A stretch of DNA of 6,429 bases from Zetaproteobacteria bacterium (lineage in GTDB: Bacteria > Pseudomonadota > Zetaproteobacteria > Mariprofundales > Mariprofundaceae): assembly GCA_021545665.1 (NCBI GenBank), contig JAJRTX010000123.1, forward strand, positions 1 to 6,429. The letters run 5' to 3'. The translations under genes and the position numbers were made by a program. The notes under the pieces were generated by a model. It worked only from the letters and a program-made list of their open reading frames with translations. It had not been told where the DNA came from and searched no databases. The stretch's first letter is position 1. Each line of letters opens with the position of its first letter. Below are positions 1-6,138 of this stretch, piece after piece.

Positions 1-875
1 GTAAGCGGCAAGTACTGCAACAACATGTGAACACCTTGCAACAGCAAATTGGTAAAGAAACTGCGGCAGCCTGGCAAAGGTCAGCACATTCATCACCGTG
101 GCTGGGTATTCTTACGGGCGTTTCAGTCAGTGATATTCCACACCGCCGTTATTTGCTGAATGTTCTCATGCAGTCGCAAGCTGAAGACCGTCAGATATAT
201 ATTCGGAGCGTTCAGGAGCTGGCGACAGTTGAAACTGAATTGCAACAGCAGCGTAATCACCTTTTCTCTCTGCAACAGGAAAAAAGACAGGCTGAACGAG
301 ATTTGGAAAAGCAAGTGCAAGCCAAACGGAGCATGACGAAACGGGTACAGAGGGATGTAAAGTTAAAAAATAAACGTGATACATTGCTGATCCGGGAAGA
401 AAAAGCACTGTTACACTTATTGAAAAATCTGGGCGAGGATTTGCTAGCTATGGAGAAGAAGGCTACATCTACTCAACATATACGCCGTCGAAAAGGCCGT
501 TTGCAATGGCCGCTAAAAAGTAGAATTGTTGCGAGTTTCGGCTCACGCCCTTCTCCTTCGAGGCCAAGATTAAAGGGGGTTCAGTTGAAGCCAAAGGGCA
601 AGGCCAGAAAAGTAAGGGCAATGGCTTCCGGTCAGGTGCGTTATGCTGACTGGTTTGGTGGTTTTGGTCTGATGACCATTGTGGACTATGGCGATGGCGT
701 ACTTGGTGTTTATGCGCATAATAATGCACTTTATAAACAACTGGGTGACTGGATAGAGGAAGGTGAAATACTGGCTGATGTTGGTAGTACTGGCTGGATC
801 AATGGTGTGGTATTATATTTTGAAATTCGTGATAAAGGCAGGGCTGTGAACCCAAAGCACTGGTGCAGACGCTGA
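1..875 (+). CDS. envC: EnvC-like murein hydrolase activator with degenerate LytM (M23) domain, 5' end outside window
   Basis: The reading frame is open to the left edge (first full codon at base 3), so the GTG at 27 is internal and the true start lies upstream. The visible part is a Gln/Lys/Glu-rich coiled-coil-like region (about bases 160-470), a basic linker with RRRKGR, and a C-terminal LytM/peptidase M23-like domain (about 495-870). That domain carries family landmarks: ADWFGGFGL, DYGDGV, YAHN, GDWIEEGE and LYFEIRDKGRAVNP. The metal-binding pattern of active M23 enzymes is missing. The HxGxD position reads KGVQL and the HLHFE position reads VLYFE, much as in E. coli EnvC (LYFEIRRQG). Known for EnvC: it is a periplasmic coiled-coil protein, recruited to the septum by FtsEX, that activates amidases AmiA/AmiB without itself cutting peptidoglycan. 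I infer the same role here. The ctpA–yibQ neighbourhood downstream supports the call. An alternative is a more distant LytM-domain regulator. Confidence 0.88.
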   Translation, partial: KRQVLQQHVNTLQQQIGKETAAAWQRSAHSSPWLGILTGVSVSDIPHRRYLLNVLMQSQAEDRQIYIRSVQELATVETELQQQRNHLFSLQQEKRQAERDLEKQVQAKRSMTKRVQRDVKLKNKRDTLLIREEKALLHLLKNLGEDLLAMEKKATSTQHIRRRKGRLQWPLKSRIVASFGSRPSPSRPRLKGVQLKPKGKARKVRAMASGQVRYADWFGGFGLMTIVDYGDGVLGVYAHNNALYKQLGDWIEEGEILADVGSTGWINGVVLYFEIRDKGRAVNPKHWCRR

Positions 876-1022
876 AGCGCTGGCAGCCTTCTTGCCTATC
901 GGCTGTTATGATACGCGCTAGGGTACAGGTTTGATGATTATCCAAGCTGGTCTTGCTGGTGGGATAAAGTCTAAAAAACACCTTTAATCGGTATGACTAC
1001 GGCATTAATAGGTTTTGGTTAT

Positions 1023-1026
1023 GGAG
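1023..1026 (+). promoter_or_regulatory. Shine-Dalgarno that selects the ctpA start
   Basis: GGAG lies six bases (AACAAC) before the ATG at 1033. The in-frame alternatives at 1015 (TTG) and 1021 (ATG) have no comparable element; only a lone AGG precedes 1021. This favours 1033 as the start of the S41 protease gene. Confidence 0.6.
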
Positions 1027-1032
1027 AACAAC

Positions 1033-2358
1033 ATGTCTTTAAAGCTACGTCGAGGGTTGATTGGAATAGTGGCAGTGGCAGTTGCACTGGTTGCAGTGCT
1101 GCTGTGGCGGCCAGCAACGGGTTACCAGCAAGCTGTTGCCGCAACGGATTATCAGCAACTGCAAAAATTTTCTCAGGTCATGGAAATGGTGCGTCGTGCT
1201 TATGTCGAAGATGTTGCTGACGAGAAGCTTATTGATGGTGCCCTGAGCGGCATGCTGTCCAGTCTTGATCCGCATTCATCCTATATGGATAAAGAAATGT
1301 ATAGCCAGATGACAGTGGACACCAAGGGTGAATTCGGTGGTTTGGGCATTGAAATCTCCTCTGCCGAAAGCGGCATTCGAATTGTTTCTCCGATTGAAGA
1401 TACCCCGGCAGATCATGCCGGCATCAAGGCCGGAGACTTGATTATCAAAATTAATGATGAAATAGCTCGAGATATGTCGCTGGCAGAAGCAGTGAAGAAA
1501 ATGCGTGGCAAGCCTGGAACAGAGATCATGCTGACTATTTTTCGCAAGGGTGAAAATGCCCCCCTGGAAATAAAAATTGTTCGTGCCATTATCAAAGTGA
1601 AATCAGTAAAAAGTGATTTGCTTGCACCAGGATATGCCTATCTCAGAATTACCCAGTTTCAGGAGCGTACGAATAGCCTGCTGAAAAAACAGATTAAAGA
1701 GTTGAAAAAACGTGCTGGAGGAAAACTGTCCGGGGTTGTACTGGATTTGCGTAATAATCCTGGTGGATTATTAAATCAGGCTGTCGAAGTTTCTGATTTA
1801 TTTCTGGAATCGGGCAATATTGTCAGCACCAAATCCCGCGCTGGCAAAAACCTGTCTTTTGATGCGCGTTCTGGCGATGTCTTGAAAAAGTTACCCTTGA
1901 TTGTGTTGATTAATGGAGGCTCAGCTTCTGCTTCGGAAATTGTTGCCGGGGCATTACAGGATCATCACCGTGCTGTATTATTAGGCACCAGAAGCTTTGG
2001 TAAAGGCTCGGTGCAATCAGTAGTGCCACTGCCGGATGGGACAGCAATCAAAGTGACAACAGCATTATATTATACCCCTAGCGGACGCTCTATCCAGGCA
2101 ACTGGTATAGACCCTGATATTTTAGTGGAACAGGTGCAGATCAAGAAAGTGGATGATAAAAAGAAAAGGAAAGAACCGTTTATCTCGGAACGTGCTCTGA
2201 AAGGACATTTATCCAATGGCAACGGCAAAGAAAAAAAGAAAAAAACTAAAGCCGTTGCAGCAGGTCCCAGTGAAGTAATGAAGGCTCGGCTGCCTAAGGA
2301 TACACAGCTACAACGGGCACTGGACTTGCTCCGAGGACTGCATGCCCTGCATGGTTAA
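1033..2358 (+). CDS. ctpA: S41 family C-terminal processing peptidase (CtpA/Prc type)
   Basis: This is a periplasmic serine protease of the tail-specific/C-terminal processing family, 441 residues from the preferred ATG. The order is: basic N-terminus and hydrophobic signal or anchor segment (about residues 6-26); a helical region with the family signature SLDPHSSYM; a PDZ domain opening with GEFGGLGIEI (about 99-180) for binding substrate C-termini; and the S41 catalytic core. The catalytic triad can be placed by spacing: Ser299 in GSASASEI, Lys324 in FGKGS and Gln328, with the 25- and 4-residue intervals seen in Prc and CtpB. The tail beyond about residue 375 is Lys-rich (KKVDDKKKRK, KEKKKKTK), low complexity and probably disordered. 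It may face ribosomal frameshifting (see findings). In Pseudomonas a CtpA encoded beside an EnvC-like gene degrades peptidoglycan cross-link hydrolases with the adaptor LbcA. Substrates here are unknown and no lbcA is visible. The 157-base gap upstream could hold a promoter, but I see no convincing one. Confidence 0.95.
   Translation: MSLKLRRGLIGIVAVAVALVAVLLWRPATGYQQAVAATDYQQLQKFSQVMEMVRRAYVEDVADEKLIDGALSGMLSSLDPHSSYMDKEMYSQMTVDTKGEFGGLGIEISSAESGIRIVSPIEDTPADHAGIKAGDLIIKINDEIARDMSLAEAVKKMRGKPGTEIMLTIFRKGENAPLEIKIVRAIIKVKSVKSDLLAPGYAYLRITQFQERTNSLLKKQIKELKKRAGGKLSGVVLDLRNNPGGLLNQAVEVSDLFLESGNIVSTKSRAGKNLSFDARSGDVLKKLPLIVLINGGSASASEIVAGALQDHHRAVLLGTRSFGKGSVQSVVPLPDGTAIKVTTALYYTPSGRSIQATGIDPDILVEQVQIKKVDDKKKRKEPFISERALKGHLSNGNGKEKKKKTKAVAAGPSEVMKARLPKDTQLQRALDLLRGLHALHG
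2232..2238 (+). promoter_or_regulatory. candidate -1 slippery heptamer A_AAA_AAG within ctpA
   Basis: The heptamer lies in the correct phase (codons GAA AAA AAG) inside the Lys-rich tail, and a second A7 run follows at 2239-2245. A -1 shift would add Glu-Lys-Asn and terminate at the TAA at 2247-2249. That would give about 405 residues with the catalytic core intact. The same heptamer drives dnaX frameshifting in E. coli. I see no clear upstream SD stimulator and only a weak downstream stem, so function is speculative. Confidence 0.25.
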
Positions 2359-2440
2359 TTGCAGGTTATTTCTACGCTCAGATTAACAGGCTTCCTGTGC
2401 ATGAATCTAACGCGCATGATTTTTTGTTTCATATTAAATA

Positions 2441-3400
2441 ATGTCTAAAAAGAAAAGAATGCCATTTTGGCTGATAATCGTGCTTGCCATTGTACTGGCG
2501 ATACTGCTGATTATTGTCGGCATGGTAGGTACAGACAAAAATAAACACCTGTCGACTCATGAAGCCCGGTTAGAAACAGCGCATATAAAGATACCACCTC
2601 AGATTAAGCTGGCCCCTGTGCCTGAGGCAACTCTCGACCCTGTTCCCGAGCCCGCACTCTCCCCGTCTCCGGTCATAATTCCTGACAGAGGCATTGCTCT
2701 GATTATGGATGATGTCGGTTATGATTTGTATGCTTTAAGGCGTATACTGAATCTTTCCGTTCCTGTAGCCATATCTGTTCTTCCAGGCGCGCCTTTCGCC
2801 AGTGAATCTGCATCGCTATCACATCAGCAAGGTCAGACTGTAATGCTGCATTTGCCCATGGAGCCGCTTGTTCCCAAATATCAGAAACGAATGACCAATA
2901 CTTTTTTGCGTGTCGACATGTCGGAAAGTGAATTGCGACAGATATTTTTACGGGATCTGGAAAAAATTCCCTATGTCGAAGGGGTTAATAATCATATGGG
3001 CTCTCGGCTTACAGAATTAGAGCACCCGATGAAATGGGTGATGCAATTGTGCCGGGAGAAAGGCCTGTTCTTTGTTGATTCCAGGACCAGTAGTGCAAGT
3101 GTAGCTGCAGATTTGGCCTCCAGTATGGGAGTAGCATGGGCGTCTCGCAGATATTTTCTTGATCATCAGCTTGATGAACAGGCTATGGAACAGGCTTGGA
3201 ACAATGCAAGAGCATGTGCAGAAAAAGGCTATCGCTGCATCGTCATTGCACATCCGCATGAGAAAACCATTTCATTTCTTGAAAAACACCTGACAAAGAA
3301 TGATATGACTCATATGCTACCGGTAAAACGTTTGCTCAGATCAACACCATCTCGGAAAGAACAATCTAAAGTGGGCAGCATTATGGAAAAGCAGTTGTAA
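2441..3400 (+). CDS. divergent polysaccharide deacetylase family protein (YibQ/DUF610-like)
   Basis: The protein has 319 residues. The N-terminus is strongly basic (MSKKKR) and followed by one transmembrane segment (about 9-30). A Pro-rich linker (about 55-82) leads to a NodB-fold-like periplasmic domain (about 84-290). Visible family motifs are IMDDVG (Asp90, Asp91), HLPMEP (His137), NNHMGSRLT (His185), FFVDSRTS (Asp213) and AHPH (His271, His273). These belong to the divergent polysaccharide deacetylase family (COG2861), to which E. coli YibQ, the neighbour of EnvC, belongs. The retained Asp and His residues suggest a metal-binding hydrolase acting on an envelope polysaccharide, but the substrate is not established. 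The start at 2441 has no good Shine-Dalgarno (upstream ATATTAAATA). An ATG at 2459 is an alternative but would discard the positive N-terminus that usually precedes an anchor. It lies 82 bases after ctpA and is probably in the same transcript. Confidence 0.87.
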   Translation: MSKKKRMPFWLIIVLAIVLAILLIIVGMVGTDKNKHLSTHEARLETAHIKIPPQIKLAPVPEATLDPVPEPALSPSPVIIPDRGIALIMDDVGYDLYALRRILNLSVPVAISVLPGAPFASESASLSHQQGQTVMLHLPMEPLVPKYQKRMTNTFLRVDMSESELRQIFLRDLEKIPYVEGVNNHMGSRLTELEHPMKWVMQLCREKGLFFVDSRTSSASVAADLASSMGVAWASRRYFLDHQLDEQAMEQAWNNARACAEKGYRCIVIAHPHEKTISFLEKHLTKNDMTHMLPVKRLLRSTPSRKEQSKVGSIMEKQL

Positions 3401-4014
3401 TGGTTTCTTTACGCAAATACCTGTTGGCTGGCGTAGTCGCATTGGCTCCGCTATTGGTAACGGTAGCTCTGATTAACTGGTTAATAGAAATTTCCGATAA
3501 AGCCGTGCTGCTGCTTCCGGATGAATACAGGCCTGAAGTGCTTTTAGGTATTGATTTGCCGGGGATGGGAATTTTGCTGGCGCTGCTGTTTATCATTGTT
3601 GTTGGCGCTGTTACGACACATTTCGTCGGCAGTCAACTGATGCGGCTTATCAATCGAATTATGGAGTATATACCCCTGGTTCGGACAATATATAAGGCGA
3701 CCCGCCAGCTTCTTGAAGCCATGTTCAGCGATCAGTCAAAAGCTTTTAGAGAAGTGGTCATGGTGCAGTTCCCTCAACCGGGCAGTTGGGTTATTGGTTT
3801 TGTTACAGGTGAAGATGCGTTTCCTTCTGATAGTAAAGGTAAACTTTTTTATTCAATTTTTATTCCGTCAACTCCTTTGCCGACAACGGGATGGCTACTC
3901 TTTGTTGATAAATCAGAGGTGAGACATCTTGATATTTCGGTTGAAGAAGGCATGAAACTGGTGTTATCTGGTGGAGCTCTTCCACCAGATAATAAGGAAA
4001 AAGTGGAAGCATAA
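3400..4014 (+). CDS. DUF502 family inner-membrane protein
   Basis: This 204-residue protein has two hydrophobic segments, about residues 8-27 and 51-74, separated by a short loop. A soluble C-terminal domain follows, with the hallmarks of the DUF502 (COG2928) family: YIPLVRTIYKATRQLLE, VQFPQPGSWVIGFVTGE, IPSTPLPTTGWLLFV and KLVLSGGALPP. The length is normal for the family. Its biochemical function is unknown; it is a predicted inner-membrane protein. Its ATG shares a base with the preceding stop (TAATG) and only a weak GGAAAAG lies upstream, so translation is probably coupled to the deacetylase-like gene. The last 17 codons contain a striking perfect hairpin (3964-3992). Confidence 0.9.
   Translation: MVSLRKYLLAGVVALAPLLVTVALINWLIEISDKAVLLLPDEYRPEVLLGIDLPGMGILLALLFIIVVGAVTTHFVGSQLMRLINRIMEYIPLVRTIYKATRQLLEAMFSDQSKAFREVVMVQFPQPGSWVIGFVTGEDAFPSDSKGKLFYSIFIPSTPLPTTGWLLFVDKSEVRHLDISVEEGMKLVLSGGALPPDNKEKVEA
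3962..3994 (+). repeat. strong inverted repeat (12-bp perfect stem) at the 3' end of the DUF502 gene
   Basis: TTATCTGGTGGA (3964-3975) is exactly complementary to TCCACCAGATAA (3981-3992), with a five-base GCTCT loop. An outer G·U pair and an A-T pair extend it to 3962-3994. It lies inside the coding sequence (LSGGALPPDN), ending 20 bases before the stop. No U-tract follows (AAGGAAAAAGTGG), so it is not a classical terminator. CTGGTG also occurs just upstream at 3958-3963, offering an alternative partner for the right arm. It may stabilise or process the mRNA or cause partial attenuation; the palindromic DNA could also be a protein site. Confidence 0.7.
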
Positions 4015-4015
4015 T

Positions 4016-4102
4016 ATGATAATGATTCATGATCCAAAGAAAAATCCGGAGGCAGTAGCGTATGGATTATGCTATCTGAAGGAAGGTCAGCCCAATGAGT
4101 AA
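4016..4102 (+). CDS. possible micro-ORF, 28 residues, unrecognised
   Basis: This short frame begins two bases after the DUF502 stop and ends in TAA at 4100-4102, overlapping the next start (ATGAGTAA, 4095-4102). A GGAAG at 4005-4009 sits six bases before its ATG; a second in-frame ATG is at 4022. The peptide begins MIMIHDPKKNPEAV and ends LKEGQPNE. It has no signal peptide or hydrophobic segment, and I recognise no family. The fit to both neighbours suggests a real small protein or a translational-coupling leader for the GGDEF gene. However, that gene has its own AAGGAAGG Shine-Dalgarno, and a frame this short can easily arise by chance. Confidence 0.33.
   Translation: MIMIHDPKKNPEAVAYGLCYLKEGQPNE
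4079..4086 (+). promoter_or_regulatory. Shine-Dalgarno for the DUF484–GGDEF gene
   Basis: AAGGAAGG lies eight bases before the ATG at 4095 and supports that start. It falls inside the possible micro-ORF, so ribosomes translating that frame would pass over it. Confidence 0.6.
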
Positions 4103-5225
4103 GGCATCGGGTAAAAGTAAAGTCGAAGATTTATCAGCCCGCCGCTTCCAGCAGTTGGCGAATGAAAATCGTGAATTACGTCATTATGTGGCAGAGGTAA
4201 TGAAACGACTGCGTCAGAATGAGCAACTTTTCTCTCAGTTGTTCGAGCTTGAATCACAGGTTTTGACCTCTACTGATCCGGAAGATCTCTGTTTCACCCT
4301 GTTGCGTGGTTTGCGCTCTGGTTTTGATCTCGATTTTGTTCGTTTCTGGCTGGATCGTTCCAGTTTTATGGGTGGCCGCAAACTTGATGCGCTTTCTGAA
4401 CGGGATCTTATCTGGGTTGAATCGGGAGAAATCGGACAGATGGGCCTGTCCCGTAAGCGGGCATGGCTGATGCGGCTATCGACTGACAACGGTTTTGACT
4501 GGTTGGAAACGCAGGATGAACATCTGGGTTCACTGGCTTTATTGACGCTGGGTGATCTTGATCATCCATTTGGCGTACTGGGCGTGGGCTCAGTAGACCG
4601 GGATCGATTTTCACCGGATCAGAGTACTGATTTTTTGCAACACCTTGCGCAGGTAGTCGGATTAACCATGGAGCATGCAGTTGCACGTGAACGTCTGGCC
4701 CGCTTGTCCATCACCGACTCACTGACAGGCAGTCACAACCGCCGCTTCCTGCAACCTCACAGCCATCAGCCTCTGTCACAATGGTTTGGCAAGGATACTC
4801 ATGTGGTTTGCCTGTATGCTGGTGTGGACAATTTTAAGGGCATCAATGAACGTTTGGGTCAGGAACAGGCAGATCATTTGCTAACATCGGTATGTAAGAG
4901 CATGCGCCAGTTTGTTCGTACCCATGATCCACTTATTCGAATGGAAGGGGATGAGTTCGTTTTGTTGTTGCCAGCCTGTTTATTGAGCCAGGCTAAGGAA
5001 ATTGCCAGGCGCATTGTAGCTGCAATTGCGGCTATACAGATTGATGGTGATGATTCGCTCAGCCTGAGTATGGGGGTAGTTTCTTCTGCCAGGCAGGATA
5101 TGGCCGTGAAGCAACTGATCGCTTTGGCAGATCAGGCCATGTATGTTGCCCGGGCGTTAGGCGGTAATCGCTTTGAAATGGCTGAGTTGGAGGAGAATAG
5201 TGGAGGCGATGAGGACATTGACTGA
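4095..5225 (+). CDS. DUF484/GAF-like sensor fused to a degenerate GGDEF domain, likely c-di-GMP receptor
   Basis: This cytoplasmic protein has 376 residues. An N-terminal helix (NENRELRHYVAEVMKRL, about 20-45) leads to a GAF-like region (about 46-200) that resembles DUF484 (NEQLFSQLFELE; LLRGLRSGFDLDFVRFWL). A GGDEF domain (about 203-365) follows, opening with ITDSLTGSHNRRF. Catalytic features are eroded: the first metal-binding Asp of DxDxFK is Gly243 (GVDNFK), the GHD that contacts guanine is GQE (255-257), and the signature is EGDEF (284-288). The inhibitory-site motif RxxD is intact as RTHD (275-278), exactly five residues before the signature. Such proteins usually bind c-di-GMP without making it; that is inference here. 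In E. coli the DUF484 gene yigA precedes xerC, and this gene holds the same position. Weak cyclase activity cannot be excluded. Confidence 0.85.
   Translation: MSKASGKSKVEDLSARRFQQLANENRELRHYVAEVMKRLRQNEQLFSQLFELESQVLTSTDPEDLCFTLLRGLRSGFDLDFVRFWLDRSSFMGGRKLDALSERDLIWVESGEIGQMGLSRKRAWLMRLSTDNGFDWLETQDEHLGSLALLTLGDLDHPFGVLGVGSVDRDRFSPDQSTDFLQHLAQVVGLTMEHAVARERLARLSITDSLTGSHNRRFLQPHSHQPLSQWFGKDTHVVCLYAGVDNFKGINERLGQEQADHLLTSVCKSMRQFVRTHDPLIRMEGDEFVLLLPACLLSQAKEIARRIVAAIAAIQIDGDDSLSLSMGVVSSARQDMAVKQLIALADQAMYVARALGGNRFEMAELEENSGGDEDID
5189..5194 (+). promoter_or_regulatory. consensus Shine-Dalgarno selecting the GTG start of xerC
   Basis: GGAGGA lies five bases before GTG at 5200 and inside the 3' end of the GGDEF gene. 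The later ATG at 5209 has GGAGG only two bases upstream (5202-5206), too close for efficient use. GTG 5200 is therefore the better start. Confidence 0.65.
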
Positions 5226-6129
5226 GCTGAGCCTGAATCGCGCGGCAGCACACTTTTTAAAAGAGCTTGCTGAGGTACGGCTGGCATCTACTCACACGAT
5301 TGCTGCCTATCGCCGTGATATTTCCCAATTTATTGATTTTTGCGGAGATATTCCTCTTGCACAAGTAAGCCGGGTGCAGGTGCAGGACTGGCTGGTGGCT
5401 TCGCATGCTTCGGGTCTGGCCGCTTCAACACTGGCGCGCCGTTTATCGGCTGTTTCCAGCCTCCTCGATGCAAGCGTGCAGTCCGGCCAGTGCCGCACCA
5501 ATGTTGCAGCAGGTATTCGACCACCCAGACAACCCAAACGATTGCCCGGCACGCTGCCACCTGAACAAACCGCAGCTCTGATGCAAGCTACAGATCGCAC
5601 TTCGGATGTGCGGGATCTTGCCTTGCTCGCCGTATTGTATGGTTGCGGCTTGCGCGTTTCTGAAGTGGTTGGTCTGAATCTTGACGATGTAGATCTACAG
5701 GCGCTGGAGTTGCGCGTATTCGGCAAGGGACGCAAAGAACGCGTGGTACCGGTGCCGCAAGGAGCAGAGCGTTTACTGCACAATTATCTGACTGAGCGCA
5801 TGCAAGCTGCCGAAAGTGAGAAAGCTGTGTTTCTGAATAAATATCATACTCGCCTGTCGGTGCGCAGTGTGCAGCGCATGCTTAAGGACAGGGCTTTGGA
5901 AACCGGGACGGATGTATCCGTGACGCCGCATCGCCTGCGTCATTCCTTTGCCACCCATTTGCTGGCTGGCGGTGTTGATCTTCGCGCCATTCAGGAATTG
6001 CTTGGCCATGCGTCGCTGGCTACAACTGAGCGTTACACGCATCTGGATATTGCCAGACTTACCGAGGTGTATGATGAGGCTCATCCACGTGCAAAACGTA
6101 TGTCGTCTCCAGAATACGACAATAGATAA
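5200..6129 (+). CDS. xerC: tyrosine site-specific recombinase XerC
   Basis: XerC works with XerD to resolve chromosome dimers at dif near the division septum, by cutting and rejoining DNA through a tyrosine. From GTG 5200 the protein has 309 residues; E. coli XerC has 298. The N-terminal SAM-like core-binding domain covers about 10-95 (HTIAAYRRDISQF; LAASTLARRLSAVSS). The catalytic domain covers about 115-300. All six active-site residues are visible: Arg152 (GCGLRVSE), Lys176 (GKGRKER), His244 and Arg247 (HRLRH), His270 (LGHAS) and nucleophile Tyr279 (RYTHL). Each is exactly four higher than in E. coli XerC. The C-terminal YDEAHPRAKR is typical of XerC rather than XerD. The gene overlaps the preceding GGDEF gene by 26 bases, which implies translational coupling. 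No flanking integron, transposon or att repeats are visible, so this is the housekeeping recombinase and not a phage integrase. Confidence 0.95.
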   Translation: MEAMRTLTELSLNRAAAHFLKELAEVRLASTHTIAAYRRDISQFIDFCGDIPLAQVSRVQVQDWLVASHASGLAASTLARRLSAVSSLLDASVQSGQCRTNVAAGIRPPRQPKRLPGTLPPEQTAALMQATDRTSDVRDLALLAVLYGCGLRVSEVVGLNLDDVDLQALELRVFGKGRKERVVPVPQGAERLLHNYLTERMQAAESEKAVFLNKYHTRLSVRSVQRMLKDRALETGTDVSVTPHRLRHSFATHLLAGGVDLRAIQELLGHASLATTERYTHLDIARLTEVYDEAHPRAKRMSSPEYDNR

Positions 6130-6138
6130 AATTAACCT

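Noticed and set aside
876..1032. Promoter or terminator between envC and ctpA
   Set aside because: A TATGAT at 907-912 has no matching -35 at 16-18 bases. CAGCC/GGCTG (884-888/901-905) and AGCGC/GCGCT (876-880/915-919) are short, asymmetric and lack a T-tract. A 17-codon frame at 934 looks random.
993..1220. 75-residue frame starting at ATG 993
   Set aside because: It runs out of frame through the start of ctpA; its Ser/Cys/Gly-rich translation is typical of a shifted frame.
2381..2426. Terminator between ctpA and the deacetylase-like gene
   Set aside because: The ACAGG-CTT-CCTGT hairpin has only five pairs and is not followed directly by T's. The T6 run near 2420 is preceded only by a 4-bp CATG pairing.
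5307..5783. 158-residue open frame on the minus strand
   Set aside because: It lies wholly within xerC on the opposite strand, is Arg/Ser/Thr-rich as expected of an antisense shadow, has no family motif, and xerC is fully convincing there.
5200..6129. Phage or integron integrase marking a mobile element
   Set aside because: Catalytic residue numbering, the AHPRAKR tail and the DUF484 neighbour identify XerC. No att-like direct repeats, tRNA or cargo genes are visible.
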